Notes under the pieces: generated by a model
Told to the model about the DNA's origin: nothing
The model's database searches: none
What the model saw: the letters and a program-made list of their open reading frames with translations, nothing else
Shown here: positions 18,601 through 32,900 of the stretch, piece by piece
How positions within the stretch are numbered: position 1 is the stretch's first letter
How the letters are laid out: every line of letters begins with the position of its first letter
Assembly (NCBI GenBank): GCA_902729315.2
Contig: LR746264.1
Span: 622,501-686,500, forward strand
Direction of reading: 5' to 3'
Source of the DNA: Spirodela intermedia
Lineage: Eukaryota; Streptophyta; Magnoliopsida; Alismatales; Araceae
DNA length: 64,000 nt
Program-made: the position numbers and the translations under genes

Positions 18601-19399
18601 ATCATTATCTCTGTCTCTTTCATGTTGACCATCTAAGATTGGACTGATTAGCATCCCTTCCTCAACAGTACTGCAAATCAAAAGTCTACACTGTGAATTG
18701 CGGCATGGCGTACGGTCAAGCGGCGATGCTCTTATCTCTCGGCGCAAAGGGATTCCGTGCTCTGCAGCCAAATGCCTCCAGTTATCTCCCATTTATCACT
18801 CCCCCACGCTGATTATTTCTCCTTCAAGCTTCCACAGTCTCTCTCATTATGTGATGCTTCTCTTCAATCCCAGCCAAGCTGTACCTCCCAAAGGTCAACA
18901 AATCCAGCGGGGCAGTGATCGACATGTGGATTAAGGTGAGACGTGATTTGCTTAATCCTGTGGTTTGGCCCAGAGAATGTCAACCCAGTTGACTTAATTT
19001 TGTCAACAGAAGGTCTGAGGTCATTGTATTCTCGTTTTATCCAGGCTAAGGAGCTGGACGCCAACACCGACTACTACATCGAGCTGCTGGCGAAGGGGAT
19101 CGGAAAACCTAAGGAAGAGATCGCCAAAGACATCCAGCGCCCGAAGTACTTCCAAGCCCAGGAAGCCATCGCCTACGGAATCGCCGACAAGACCATTGAT
19201 TCTCGCGACGCCGCCTTCGAGAAACGGGTAGATCGGAACCTCCTCCTCTTCACCTCCCATATTCTGATCGGAGCGTCTGTGGTGTCTGATTAATCTGATT
19301 TGTTCTTCTTTTGGTCAGAATTACGACGAGCTGCTGGCTCAGTCTAAGGCGATGAGGAAGTCGGCAATGGGCGGCTCGGCGTCTCAATCGTTCAGATGA
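15625..19399 (+). CDS. CLPR1: Plastid Clp protease proteolytically inactive subunit, ClpR1-like
   Basis: Nine exons join in frame: 15625-15880, 16508-16623, 16713-16913, 17005-17109, 17236-17298, 18669-18780, 18874-18935, 19045-19227 and 19319-19399, giving 392 residues. The start is a Ser/Ala-rich stretch typical of a plastid transit peptide. The ClpR1 hallmarks follow: MENFKNVPKHLYGLNESQMD, TAPPDLPSLLLDARICYLGM, AVTELLVAQLMWLDYD, INSSGTQNEKLETVGSETDA, and LYLPKVN.SSGA.IDMWIKAKELD. The catalytic Ser region reads NCGMAYGQAAM with Gly where ClpP has the nucleophile, and the usual catalytic His position is also not His. This is therefore a ClpR rather than a ClpP: a structural ring member of the stromal ClpPR core. 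ClpR1 rather than another ClpR is judged from memory of the MENFKNVP and NEKMETVGSE segments. Confidence 0.9.
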
Positions 19400-20196
19400 A
19401 GATGAGCCGGTGATGGCGTTCAGGGTTTATCAGCCCTCTCTGGGGAGGCTGCCAGTGGGTTCTTCTGTATCATATAACATCTCATTTTAGGGATGATCAC
19501 GCTGATCCGTCGGTGTAGAAAATATACGCAGTTCGTGTTTAGTGTGATGTGGGATTTGGCCTTCGAAGAGAACAGCAGAGGATGAACTCAGAGCCCGATT
19601 GGAAGCCCAAACCCAGAATCATTGACTGGTACCCATCTCATGACGACCCCTAATTAATTTTTTCACTGTCATCTTGCTATATTTTTGCAATTTTAAATCG
19701 TAAATTTTAGATGGAAATGGACCCAATTGGGAGTTTTCTTTGATTTAATATTCTTCGAGATATTGAAGATTATCTCATGATTTAAAATTGCAAGCTTTAG
19801 ATGGAAATGGGCCCAATTGAGAAGTGTATATGACCTAATATTCTTCGAGATATTGAAGATTATCTCTTGATGGCCCTAATTAAAATCTTCATTCTAATCT
19901 TTTCATATTTTTCAATTTAAAATCGTAATCTCTTTAGGGAAACGGGCCAGATTGTAGCTTTTACGATTTAATATTCTTTAAAATATCAATTACAGCTGCA
20001 TCTCAAATAGCCCTCTCTCTCTCTCTCTCTATCCTGTAGACACCCCCCAATAATCACTGTGGCAGCTCACTTCTCTATCACTCTCGCGGGGTGGCAAAGA
20101 GTGATGGCCATGCGTTTCTGAAAACGCGGTTCTGCGTCGCCGTGGATGGGGAGCAGCTAGATACTGATGTGTGAAGAAACAAAAAAAAAAAGAAGG

Positions 20197-20246
<50 letters not shown>

Positions 20247-20451
20247 TAATGAAAAAGAAAAGGAAGCAAGCCGAAGAGGAAATGCACGATCATGCAAAAG
20301 AACGGAGGCTTTCGAAGTAGAAGCGAGGATCTGGGCCCATCTGAGAGATTATGGCAAGGTCCACAGCTCTTCTCGGGCATAATCTTTGACCGCAGTCTTT
20401 CTGACACCACACTAGATCAGCCATCTGACCAGTCGCTTGCCACCCGTTGAC
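19400..20451. other. Convergent intergenic region with tandem repeat and CT tracts
   Basis: The ClpR1-like and BUB3 genes end tail to tail here. A diverged direct repeat occupies about 19683-20000 (see separate entry). CT microsatellites occur at about 20011-20030 and 20199-20245. I see no gene. Confidence 0.6.
19683..20000. repeat. Diverged tandem repeat downstream of the ClpR1-like gene
   Basis: Two close copies, 90 bp apart, share TTAGATGGAAATGG.CCCAAT and TAATATTCTTCGAGATATTG; the anchors ATGGAAATGG start at 19711 and 19801. A third, poorer copy has GGGAAACGGGCCAGATTG and TTTAATATTCTTTAAAATAT. Confidence 0.8.
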
Positions 20452-20549
20452 CTAGCGTGCCGGCGCTGGGTAGGCCTTGGGCTTCGGCTTCACCTCCATC
20501 TCGTTCACCTTCCGGACAAATATCGCATCCGGTTCGTGGCTGGAGAGAT

Positions 20550-20583
<34 letters not shown>

Positions 20584-23500
20584 AGTGGTGATGTAGGGAA
20601 AGGAGAGAGAAAGAGTTGGTGCTCACGATATGTCTCCCTCTTCGTAGGTGTAGCTTGATGCCACCGCCAAGAGGCCGCCATCTCTGCTGAAGGAGAGGGC
20701 AGCGATGCTGGTTGGGTACTTGGAATACTACAAAAAAAGACCCGGAATTTCTCAGGGGGCCTCTCTGAAGGATAATTCCATACATAGAACGCGGCCCTGA
20801 ATTGCAGAGGGCGGCGTTTATAGAGAGAGAGAGAGAGAGAGAGAGAGAAATTGATCGGATGGGCCACATCAGACCAGAGGAATCTGGGAATCCATCATTA
20901 GAAGAATGGGTGAGAGAGATTGAGATTACCTGATATAATCTCTTCTTGTTGCTGCCATCCCACACGTTCACATACCCATCACAGCCTCCAGTAGCGAATG
21001 TTCCATAGCTGAAAACCAAAGTTGAGAAACAAATAAACAGCATATTCTTCCTTCTATTTCCATTCTTAGCGGGATTTATGTACGAAAATAATGGTGTGGG
21101 GGAGAGAGAAAGCAGCACATTGGGTGGAATGCGATTGTGTTGACAGGGTACACGATGTCCCTCCCAGCCTCTGATTTTCTGTGGCACTTGAAAGCATACC
21201 TGAAAAAATAAAAATAAAATGCGACTTTACCAATACTAAGATCTGATGAAGCAATCCCTAATAAAAATTTGATCAAAGGGTTTGTGAGCATGAGACAGAA
21301 AGCGCTCCTTTGGATCCAAGGCAAGGAGAAGAAGCCCTGGGCGGTTAAAAGTCAATAATACCCCTCATCCTGAGTGGAAATTAGGGTCAACGATAGAAAA
21401 GTGGAGAGAGGTGTTGAAGAGATGGGATGGGGAGATTCTTACTCTAGAGATTTGAGCTTCAAGGATTGGTAGGATGATTGATGGAGTTTCTTCCTTCCCA
21501 GGGCAGAAAGTAGGTGAGATTGGACGAAGAGCTGATGTAGGATAGAGATCCAAGGGGTTTTATACATACCAGTTTTACCAAGTTCGTATTTGTAATGCAA
21601 GGAGAATTATTACATAAGCTGTTAAACGTGGGTGGGGGAGACGATTCCGAGTTCAGTACAAGTTTTTAGCCTATAAAGAAGGAAATTATCTAGACTTCAT
21701 ATTTCTAAGAACGATTACAATACTAATTTAAAGGTCCTAAATTACTCTTACAAGCACAATGATAAGACAATTGGGGGGAGGTTTGTTGATAGGACTGAGT
21801 CTACTCATGAACAATAATCTTTGGTGAGTGATGCCTCCCACGGCACCATCAGTCATATGCACAGAGAGTAGGAAGGATCTCCTGCTTTATCATGGGGAAT
21901 GAATGTAATGAAATATGAAATTAGACTGCTTTTCAAGTAGTTCGGTCGCTTTTTAGAAGATAAATCTTCAACTTTTAGAAGGCAATCATCCTGCCCCCAC
22001 ATTATTTTGATGTAGATGTTGGTAAGTGCGTGATGTTTTAGAGTGGCTCAAACAGAGATAATTCTAGGGCAATAAGATATGGTGCTTTTTCGTCGTTTGG
22101 TGATATGTTGTGTCTAGCACATACAAAAAAATAATACAACAATGAAAGCTTATTCTTTGTTCTAGGGGTTGCCAAGAGTTCAGCGATGCAGTCAAAACTT
22201 TATGAGAGAGAGAAAAAATTAAGGTAAGTTCCGGAGTTGGAGCTAAACATCACAAAATATTAGCTTGTTTACAAGAAAAAATAGGTTTTATGAGGATAAA
22301 AAGAGGAAAGATAGCGTTGTCTTATGTAAAGTAACGTGGGAAAGAGCACCTACTTCTTTGCCTGCCCGGCATCAGATAAATCAAAGAATTCCATGGCAAC
22401 CCGACCTTCCACAGAGCTAAGTGCAAAACCTGAAGAAAAACAGTCAGAGTTTTAAAAATGATACTTGATGGATTGGAGGTGCAACTAAACCGCATAAGAC
22501 ATTAACAGGTGTGTGACAGAGACAGGAAGTGCAGAGGAGTCAAATTGGATCTTGTTGGTATGAACTGTTGTTTCAATACCTCACTTGCACTCACTAGTCA
22601 CGTGCAATAAGATAGGTCAACGTGTGGTGGGCCCAGGCAAAGAATATCCATGTGGAGGGTGCCGACTGTTAATGTATGATAGTGTTCGCTCTTTATGTGG
22701 CATACAAAACATGGCACAAAGATGCATTCTTTGTGCCCAAAACAATAAAACTGACAACGAAGATTTGGGCCATTATGCTATGCATCAAAAAGCGTACCTG
22801 TCCCATTGGGGTAGCATCTTACACATCTGGTCTGATATTTCAACGAAGATTCCCTTCTTTGCTCAGGTTGGGACATGTTGCGCAAGTCATAGACATTCAC
22901 GTGCCTGCCTGCGGTTGCGACAACTAGTCTATGTCCAACCAGAGAAAGCGAATAAACACGTTCTGGTTGTGGATATGCTCCAACAAGTGTGTAATCCGGT
23001 CCACTAGCACCCCGAGGGTCCCAGCATTTCAGCGTTTTATCCCAGCTGCCAGTAATCACTTGACCTACAACAATAGAAACATAATCCGTACTTATGAGCC
23101 TACGCTCAAAATCTTTTTGTTAACAATTCAATGCAGTGGGCTTAATAATTCACTACAATGGAAGGACATGACAGAAGCATGGTGTTGAACATGGCAAGAA
23201 AAAAAAAAAGAGGGAGAGAGCAACATGACTAGACCAATGTAAATAGTTTTACTTCGCATGCCCCCTAAAGAATACATAACAACTGCACTTATCATGATGT
23301 TAATGGCAAAAAGAATCTGCTATGTGCCAGAAAGAAAGAATAGCTGAACAAAATAACACTGACTGTCACATAGATGAATCAGATATCTACTGACAAGTGT
23401 GAGCATGAAAATAAATGAATATTTATTATTTTATTTATATTTTAATTACCTTTCTCTTTTATCTCTATGAGCCTATGCTCATTCCAAGTACAACCCAAGT

Positions 23501-26054
23501 ATAAGCAGACAACCTCAATATTTCGCAGAAATTTGCAATATACAGTTAATAAAGGGGTCAGAGAGGAAGCGTGAAATATGCATAAATATTTTTGGGTTAT
23601 GCCATTGTTTCACTCTTCCGAAAGACAACCAAATTTATGAACTTGTCACTCAAAACACCAGCATAATTTTTACTCGCAGAAAAATTGCCTGTCAGTCTAT
23701 GTGAAGAACAATTACTTTTTTCGGAAAAAGGAATGATTCCCAGCGTGTGAGTCTTTGAGTGTACTGTAAATACACTCTAAGGAAAGAATGATAGGAAGGA
23801 AATAGGCTATCCGATAGTAGCATACTTGTGAGTAAATCCGGACGAACGTTCCGAGCATTGGTGTATGCAAATACAGTGCGCATCTACTTCTTAGAAAGTG
23901 AAATCCTCATCTTATATTAATTTCCATGTCGAAGAAAAGATGGAACATATCATGGATCAAAATTTATAATTCAAAGTAGTAAACCTTCTGAGATGAAGTA
24001 TGTCTAAGAAAAGCATGAAGAGCCCATATGGACATGGATGTCAGACAGCAGAGAGATGCATTTTTTTCACATAAATCAATGGTAACATATATTGCATTTC
24101 AATTGTTAAATTTCAAGTAAAACATGTACTTGCAACTAACTAATCAGTGACCGTCTTAAACCTTAAAAACATGCAACACAACGTGTGTTGATTTCAAATA
24201 AATAAACAAATATATAAGCAATTAAAGAAAAAACCTGTCGCATATGAGTACTCCACGCAACGCACAGGAGCAGCATGCTTTCCCAAGACATCTTCCTTTC
24301 CAGTGCTGAAAACATACCTGAAATTTCACCAAAAAATAAAATTATGGAGTCCGAAATATTTCAAATAGTCACGTCGAAATAATTAGGAAATATGTAAACC
24401 TTTGAAAGGCTTATCTGTGCGAAAATGACCAATCTTAGAATAAACTACGCCTAGGAATCATGAAAAAACAAAGTTAACACATAGAAGCCAGAATTAGTCA
24501 CCTCAACATAAGAAACTGTGATCTTATTTGGATTCAGAAACTCATGTTTTGACTTGCAAACGAAACTGGTGATATGCTTTCTCCACAATGAATACATTAC
24601 GCACCCCTAACACCATGATAAAATTAAATATTTATCCTATGGAGAAATTTTTATTCTGAGATTAGTCAAGGATTTGATAACTTAAAAATCATTTCATTGA
24701 GGAGGAATATTAAATATTTTCCATGTTGATCCATCTGGTTTATTTGAAACAATCTCTAACTTAGAGAATCAGAAGGTATCAGACAAGTTTCAATACAGCA
24801 TGTCACAAGGTCCATGTTTCCTTTTGGAGAATTCAAAGAAAGGAGTTGACGAGTTTTATTAACAAACTTTCTTTCTTTCCATTTTGATTCCCGACGTACA
24901 CTAGGATTGCCCCGAAAGGTGATTGCTATGGTAGATCTTACACCAGAGCTTCCGGATAAATGAAAATCAACCTTCATGGTAGGGGCAAAAACAATGGATG
25001 GCTTTCAGAAATAGTATAAACCTTCATGACTGCAGTTCCTTCTGATTACCATACTAGAAATCCTTCATGATTACCAGTTTGTATCCTAAAAAACTAGCTC
25101 AACAATCAAATTTAATATTGTTGTAACAGAAATCAGCAAGCTTTTCGTCAGGTTCAAAATGCACGAAGACATATTTCTTTTCCATTTATAGATTTCCAAA
25201 TAATTTATACCATTCCCAAAGAATCCCAATTATTTTGTTTATTTTTTTCAAGCATACTTCTTCGTAGGTAACATAAAGTGTTTCATGAGAGTATATGCAG
25301 GCAGATTGTTGAATAAAAGTATTACATTGGTGCTTCATTTCTGTTTGTAGTTTAGATGAACGAAACATCGTCATCACAGACCTTTCCCGTCGTTAGACCA
25401 TAAAGCAGTGGAAGCTTTTCTCAAGATATAACTTTCCATACCAGACACTTGCTTCAATAGACGTTACACATCTGCCCTTCCCATGGTTAACACTAAATCA
25501 TACAAGGATAGAAAAACATGGTATGTGAAGACCGTAGGCGCACACAAGACCTTATCCATAAGTAAAACAGACAACTGCAAACCTAAACCCCAGCGGATGA
25601 AGAACTGGGGAACCAAAGCAAAGTAGCGCAACAAAGAACTATTTTTTTTTGAGAATTAATGAAATCCGTCCGCACCTCCGGACAAGGTGATCCGCACATG
25701 CACTAAACCCGGAGGTGTCATCGTGGAAGCAGCAATCCAGAACAGGACCACCATGCTTGAACTCTCCTTTCAGCACATTAGCACTTGCGTCGTAGAGTCG
25801 AACGCTCTGATCTCACACAGAACATCGGGAATCCAACCCGTGGACACAAAAAATAGTCGATCAGTTAGTGCTCAAACCCTAGAGATGTACGGATGGAAGA
25901 CGAAGCAAACCGGGGAGGCCGCGATTACCTTGTCCCAGGAAGAAACGAGCAGATGATCGCTGTGGTTAGAGAACCGAATGTTGGAAATTCCGTCCGACGG
26001 CGGATTTGAAAGCTCCCGCCCCGGCGCCGGAGGAGGCGCGGCCCCGCCACTCAT
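20452..26054 (-). CDS. BUB3: Mitotic checkpoint WD40 protein BUB3
   Basis: Nine exons join in frame: 26054-25929, 25806-25676, 24317-24235, 23064-22798, 22429-22354, 21199-21119, 21008-20930, 20727-20627 and 20539-20452, giving 343 residues, close to the plant BUB3.1/3.2 length. It folds as a WD40 beta-propeller. Blades can be followed as [101 protein letters not shown] and [19 protein letters not shown], ending in a basic tail [18 protein letters not shown]3 binds BUB1/BUBR1-type kinases and MELT repeats at kinetochores in the spindle assembly checkpoint. The ATG at 26052-26054 is chosen; an in-frame GTG lies three codons upstream. The second-last donor is weak to the eye, but only this join continues into [11 protein letters not shown]. 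Confidence 0.94.
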
Positions 26055-26924
26055 TTCCTTCACCGTGTAGCTTGCCCCAGACCGGGAGGAGAGAACAGCT
26101 CGAGGAGAGAGACCTTGCGATCACAGAGAGGAGTACGGAAGAGGCCACCCTTGGAACCCGGGGAGACGAGGAACCTTCAAATGGCTGCAGATGGGGGGAA
26201 AGGAGACGGGCGGCCTTTTCAGTTCGAAGCTGACAATTTAAATTGTCACAGAAGAGACGACAGATGGGGAGCCCAGATCGAAAATCATAAGGTACATATA
26301 TGCAAATAAAATATTACAATGCCTATTGACATTCTATATAATAAGTTGAGGACTTTTTGTACTATTACCTGTTCGAAATGCCTAACAACACGATCTCTCT
26401 CTCTTGCTCTTGATGTAAAATGGAGTATAAAACTAATACTAAATTATCAGATGTCCTGAATATACCAACTGTTTGGCCCCACCCACTAACGACGTAGCCA
26501 CGCTTGAGCCGATCACACCCAATCTGAACTAAGCCACCCGAACCCCGACATGTTCGTAGAGAGAGAGAGAGAGAGAGAGACAGAGACAGAGAGAGAGGAG
26601 CGTTGGGCCCGGCCTGGCCAGCCTATTTAGCACACAAAGGTGACGGTCAAACTTACATCAAATCTCACCTAAAAGCTCTGGAAAAATCCCAAGAAGTGAC
26701 CATGCTTTTTCACATCGTTCTCAGCTCCCGGTCCATTTAACACCCAAAGTCTGACTATACACGTCAATCAAATATACCCTCCCCACACCCCCCCCCCTCT
26801 CTCTATCTCTCTATCTCTCTCTCTCTGTCTCGAGCTCTGTCGAAGAAAGGGATTCCTTTGGGGAAGTTCAGCAGAAGCAGTGCCAAAGCATGTGTGATTA
26901 AGAGCCCGGCCACGTGGAGCTTCC
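26055..26924. promoter_or_regulatory. BUB3 promoter and downstream flank of the sorting receptor gene
   Basis: Both neighbours are on the minus strand, so the lower part is the BUB3 5' region and the upper part the receptor 3' UTR. A GA microsatellite lies at about 26560-26597 and a CT tract at about 26798-26828. A GTTGGGCCCGGCC motif lies near 26603. Confidence 0.5.
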
Positions 26925-29900
26925 TCATGTATGGTCTTCATCTCGAGAATGGTTGGCTATCTCCACCTGGCTGTCCAGCGGCATGTACTGGGCCATAATG
27001 GCTCTGATCTCCGAGTCCATGTAGGACTGAATCAAATAAAGCCCGAAAAGGGGATATTAGAATAATCCCACATACATAATAATGGAAATAAATCAGCCCA
27101 GATTCGTAAATACTTACTCTTAATCTGTACTTATACACCATATATGCGCCCGCAGCAGCGATAGCCAGTCCGATCAAGATGACCCAGACAGCTACCCAGG
27201 TGGTGTTTGACTGGATCGCCCTCTTCGCTGTTCATCAGACCATGGGAGGGAGTCAACGATTGGGGATTATAAGAAAAATCCGAAATTAGGAATTGAGGAT
27301 GATCACCAATGCAGGCATCATGATCTCTGATGTACAAGAGATCCCCACTGCAGGAGCAATCGTAGCTGCCCCAGGTGTTTCTGCAGCTGCATTCGGAGCA
27401 CTGGCAGGCCTTCTTATCTTTACATTCATTCACATCTGGAAGATCAAAAAACAGAAAAGAAAAGAGGGATTTAAGCTCAGATTCACAAACAGTGGGTGTG
27501 AACAAGAAGAGATTTCTGCATTCATGCTCGAATGATTTGTAGAAGATCAGCTCAGCGAGCCTGAAGAAAATGGCATTTCACCTTCACAGCTGTTGACGCC
27601 ATCGCCTGTGAACCCAGCGGGGCACCGGCATTTGGTTTCTCCCCACTCCTGCAAATAGTAAAAGTTGGGGCGGATGATCCACACCATGTTCTTGAAAATT
27701 GCAAAAATTGCCCCCAGAATAGAATAATTCTCTCATCGAGATCAAGTTTGATCGCATGATCTTTAAATGTGTGATCTAGAAGTGCTAATAGAACATTGAT
27801 ATTATATGCATCTGTATAGTTGTATATTAAACTCAAAAAATCTTATACAACCCATTAAAAAAGATGTCCCCAGAATAATTCTTATCAGTTGACTCCGTAC
27901 AAAGAAACGTTGACTCTTTAGATATATATCTTTGTGTGATTATACATAAATTTTTCTGACCCATAAAGAAATTTGTCTCCAAGATAGTAGTTTTTGTCAG
28001 TGCTAGTGAGTTGGTAGCAAATAGATGACGGGATCTGTCTTCTAAGTAGTAAGAAAAGTGGGTAGTATGGACAAGTATAATGATAAGAAAAAGCACCAAC
28101 CATGCAAGCGGAGAAGGTTAGACCCTCTCGAGAATTATGCCAGCAACCTCCATTGTTTATCAGGCACCGTCCAGGCCCACGAGCTGCAGATGGAATGAGT
28201 CAAAGAAGATCATTTTCAGTTGCTTATATTCCAACAATGTGTATAAACCCATATCTCAATCTTGGAACAAAGGCTGCCCTAAGAATAAAAGAATAAGGCT
28301 CATCTTTCTCTTGGTAATAACACTGCCTCAGAGGCTCAGAAGTCTCTGACAATGAGAACCGAGAGAAGGCCGTAGGCACATCAAGCGCATTATAGTTTGG
28401 ACTGTGGGCTGTGCTAAGGTTTGACAAACAGAGAGAGGGGGAGAGAGAGAGAGAGAGATATTAAAAGTCAACGCCCATCCATTGTGTTTCAGGGCAAGAC
28501 ATATCTACATTAATTTATATGCACTACCATGGGCCTGCCACCAAACTTATGAAGGTAAGGTGGCCAAATAAACTCTCAATAAACTCTCGTTTTGTTCTAT
28601 CGGACAATAAATCGGCGGTCAATAGGGCATCAGCAAATTCTAGTTCACTTTAGTCTAGATTAACAGTAGGAATAGTAGAATCCCATTTTGCTTCTTCCCT
28701 ACTTATAATTGTCTCTCAGTGCACTTTTGAAGGAGTTTTAAGACGTGTTTTACCAGTAGACAGAGCAAAAGGTTTACCTTCACAAGAGGTATAACCATCT
28801 CCATGAAACTGCACACCTTGGACGAGGGGACATTCACAAACTCTTCCACGAAACGTATCCTGACCAAAACGTATAAAGAATAATTAAAAAAACGAAAAAC
28901 CACTGGTGCATTGATCCTAAAACGTTTTGGTTTCAGTTCACCTTGCATGCAGTAATGTTAGAAGCTTTATCCTGCCAGCAACCCCCATTATTGCTTAAAC
29001 ATTCATTCGTCTCTATATCTGGATGAATATTATATAGCTGAATTAGAAATTATGGCCTTTAATATGAACTGGAAGAGAGGGTTCCATGGACGTTTTGAAA
29101 ACCATACAAATCAAACAACTCACCGTTACTTAGGCAAACAGCAGGTTCTGTAGTTTCCTCAAAACCAGAACAAACAGCCTTCAAAACAGCACTTTTCTCC
29201 AATTTCCCTGCACGTATGTATGTTAGCTTGCCTTCTATACGAAGTCACAAGAAGGGAATGGTGTCATTGGCCAACCTCGATATTGTCGACTATTGATAAC
29301 AAGTGTAGGAAGTATTGTAACATCACCCCTGGAACCCTTCCCAACCTATATCAAGAAAATTCTGTCACTCGCACAGATCCAAACACAATTAAACGTTTTA
29401 AGTGAAATGCCTTATACTAAGAATATTGCATTGTACTATCGAAGAGGCTTATGCTTTGAGTATGAACCCACCATGAAGATATATTATATATATGCCACGT
29501 CAGATGGATCCGGAAAAATGCAAAGCAACAAAGAAAATCCCTCCTCCTTCCTCAAGGGGGTTAAAAAAAAAAGTATTGGGAGTAGCATCACTCTACAAAT
29601 TAATCACATGAGACAGACGAACAACAAGGTGTTTTAAACGTCCCCAATAAAACTGATGCATAAATTCAAGAAATGCTCGAATTCAAATAGAAGTTATTCA
29701 GTAAGCATGAAAGTGGAAACTAATGCCTCGTAGCATACACCTATGAAAGACTCCATCCACAGTATCTATTTATACATCTAAACATATATAGACCATATAT
29801 AGCCAGCCTTTGAGAACAGATATCGTCCGGTGCTTCTTTCATTGTCCATGGTTCAACGAGCAGAAGGGGGAAAATCTGCAAGGTCTAATCACCTGAGCAT

Positions 29901-32900
29901 CTTGTTCTTCTTTCAGAACTTGATTTTCAGAGTCAGCGTCTGTATCACCCATACAGTTTTTAATCTTTCTGGCATCAAGCCCTGCCCAACAGAAGCATTA
30001 GAGAAGAATCCATTGACCGTCATCCAAGAAGTGTGCCAAAATAAAGAAAATTCTATCACAGGACGCAAGTTAATTTTAGGTGCTTGCTAAGAATATTTTC
30101 ATAGAATAAAATATAGCATAGTCCACAATATTGTTTCCAATATAAATAGCATAGGCCACCATGTTGATTTAACATTTCAATACATAGTGATACTGATTCA
30201 AACTTTTCAATCAATGTTTCCACAAGTAGTAGAGCTTAACCTATAAGATCAAATATGAAAGTATCATATCACATGCATGTTCAATGTTGCACAGTAGCAA
30301 TACGTATAGTACTTTCCAAAAGTGGCAGCACAAGTAGACTAAGTCGGCTTGGAGACAACTTCAAGTATCTTCCTAGTCAGAAATAAGACTAACAGTTAAA
30401 AGATGGGGTTTCTTTCGCGAAATAAAAGAATTCACGAATATCACTGAAATTGGATCCTCCTGTTACCAACTCGATTGAAAATAGTAGCAGACCATGATTC
30501 AACCAAGGCAAATGCCTTCCTTGGCAAATAATATTTGAAAAAAACATTTACATGGTACATATAGCCGACATGCCAGTGTCACATTATACATGTTCCAGAG
30601 TGACAATCCAAGTAAATCTGAAATAATGTCCAAACATGCATTTGTTTTCAGCCATGACATTCAAAACACAATTCAACTTACCCAGGGACTTGATAACATT
30701 CCCAGCACAGTCCTCAGTGTATTTTTTCTCCTTCATAGGGCATCTGATATGAAAGTCAGTGACATAATCCCACCACAGCCAGGGTCTTTTACTCTCATTT
30801 GCAACCCTAAACACACACAACTGCCTTAAGTTCTCAATAACTACATCCTTCCCATCATAACCTCTGCTAAAATCCTGTTCCGGGTCAGGCGCACAGTATC
30901 TACCGTTATTTATACATTGCGACCTGCACTGCTTACTGGCAATGAATGACTGTGGGCAATACCAAGTTATGTAATGAGGTGTAAATTGACTATAACCACC
31001 TTGTTCAAGTATCTGTGCTGCACCCTTAAATTCTTTCACGAATTCCATCAACATATCACATTTAGGTCCACATTCATCATTGCTACTAGTCCATAACTCA
31101 TACTCCACACGATTGTCAGGGTGAGGAACAGCTTCCCTCCAGTCAAGGTTCACATTAACCATTTCGCCATTTTGATATGCCTTTTTTAATTGCCCACCAA
31201 ATGCTTTGTCAATAAGTGCAGACGGAATCGTTATATTTTGAATAAAGGTTGCAGCATCAGTATCTTCTCGAGGCAAATCCATGGTTATCAATGGTTCGTC
31301 AGTGTTGTCAACCACAAGCACTGCTGATGCGCCAGCATTCTGTGCATTCCAAACCTTTTTAGCAAAAAAGCAACCTGTAAAAACACAGAAGGTAGACCAA
31401 TTAAGTAAAAGATTACAAGTGATAAGCTAATCAACATCTTCGTAGGAATCATAACATCCATAAAAGAATCTATTTATCAGTAAAAATAGGAAACACAATT
31501 GGCCACCACACAAGGCATAAAAGTTGACTTAAGGGATCTGATTCCTAGAGAGAACTCCTAATACTATGTAACTTGAAAACTATAGGTGTATGCAAAACCG
31601 TGGGGAAGAGCTGGTGAATAGACATGAAAGGAATTTGATTGAACCCATTTAGCTAGTGAAACGCTAGAACAGAAACGTAGGTGTCCTCGGGTTTGGCCAT
31701 GTTCATGGTCATGATTTTTATATATTTTCTAAATATTCCATTAATGGCATCTAATAGCTACATGAAATAGGCTTATACCTCACGAAAGAGCTGCATTCAT
31801 GAGCGGAGATAAGGGAAATCTATTCTTTTAAAAAAAAAATAGTGGTTCAAATAGACTGAAGAATACTAGATGAGACAAGATCGTTTCATATTCAAAGAAC
31901 TCACACTTGGCATGCCTGACTTTAAGCGAACTGGATTTGAGCAAAGTGAAGTCTGGCTCATCTAATATTCATAGAATTGAATTTCATCTTGCATCAGGCC
32001 CTATCATTAAATGAACTGAGCTTAAACTCAGGCTGGACTGGCTTTTATACACGGATTTTAGGAGCCCGCAATCCAGATTCATGCTTTACAACAATGACAC
32101 TTTCAGTGTGACATCGCACTGGATGACGTTAAGCTAATTCAATGGAGTGATTAAAGCAATTTTGAAACCCTTCATACTTCATACAAGAAAAGGAAAATGA
32201 AAATCAAGAGAAATGTCTTGAAGATTTTCTTCACTTCCAAGACTTTACAGAGAATAATGTCAGACGTGCACATGAAACAGGGAAAAACTAATCACTAATT
32301 TGGAAGAGGATAGTGGAGCCTCCAAAATACAAATATAGATTGAAGAAGAAATCCTACTTCATTATTGGTGGAGGATACACCAAAGATTAATGGAAGCAAT
32401 ATATATCCATATCTCGATGAAGACACTCCAAAAGAATACAAAAAGCTAAGGGAGACTTTTACACAGAACAAGGGAGAAAAAAAGCATGGGAATCAATGAA
32501 AATTCTAGAATACTGACTTCCAAGTTTTACATTCCAAGAAGATATCTTCTTTACAGTGACGACGATTTCTAGCACAACTCACTTACCAATTGCCCGAAAG
32601 TTTTACCGATTGAGGCATGTTAGTTATAACGCTTTTTTGCGACATAAAACCTGTCCCACAACTTTAAAGGGTCACCATTCTAAAATTTCTTCTGTGACTT
32701 AAAGCTTCCAAGGTCTAAAACTTAACAGATTTCATGCAATGATCAGTGTATAACCCTGTGTCCGTCATGAATAATAGCCTCAAGAATTGGAGTAACATGA
32801 TAGCCATAAAATACCAGAGGACAAAAAAGCTTGGATACCGATTAGCATAATAAGTTACTGCCAGGTTTAATACTAGAAAATTGATATTAAAAAAATATCA

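Noticed and set aside
18532-18792. Minus-strand frame overlapping ClpR1 exon 6
   Set aside because: It is antisense to a confirmed exon and has no motif.
26055-26063. In-frame GTG upstream of the BUB3 ATG as start
   Set aside because: The ATG at 26052-26054 gives the usual BUB3 length; non-ATG initiation is unneeded.
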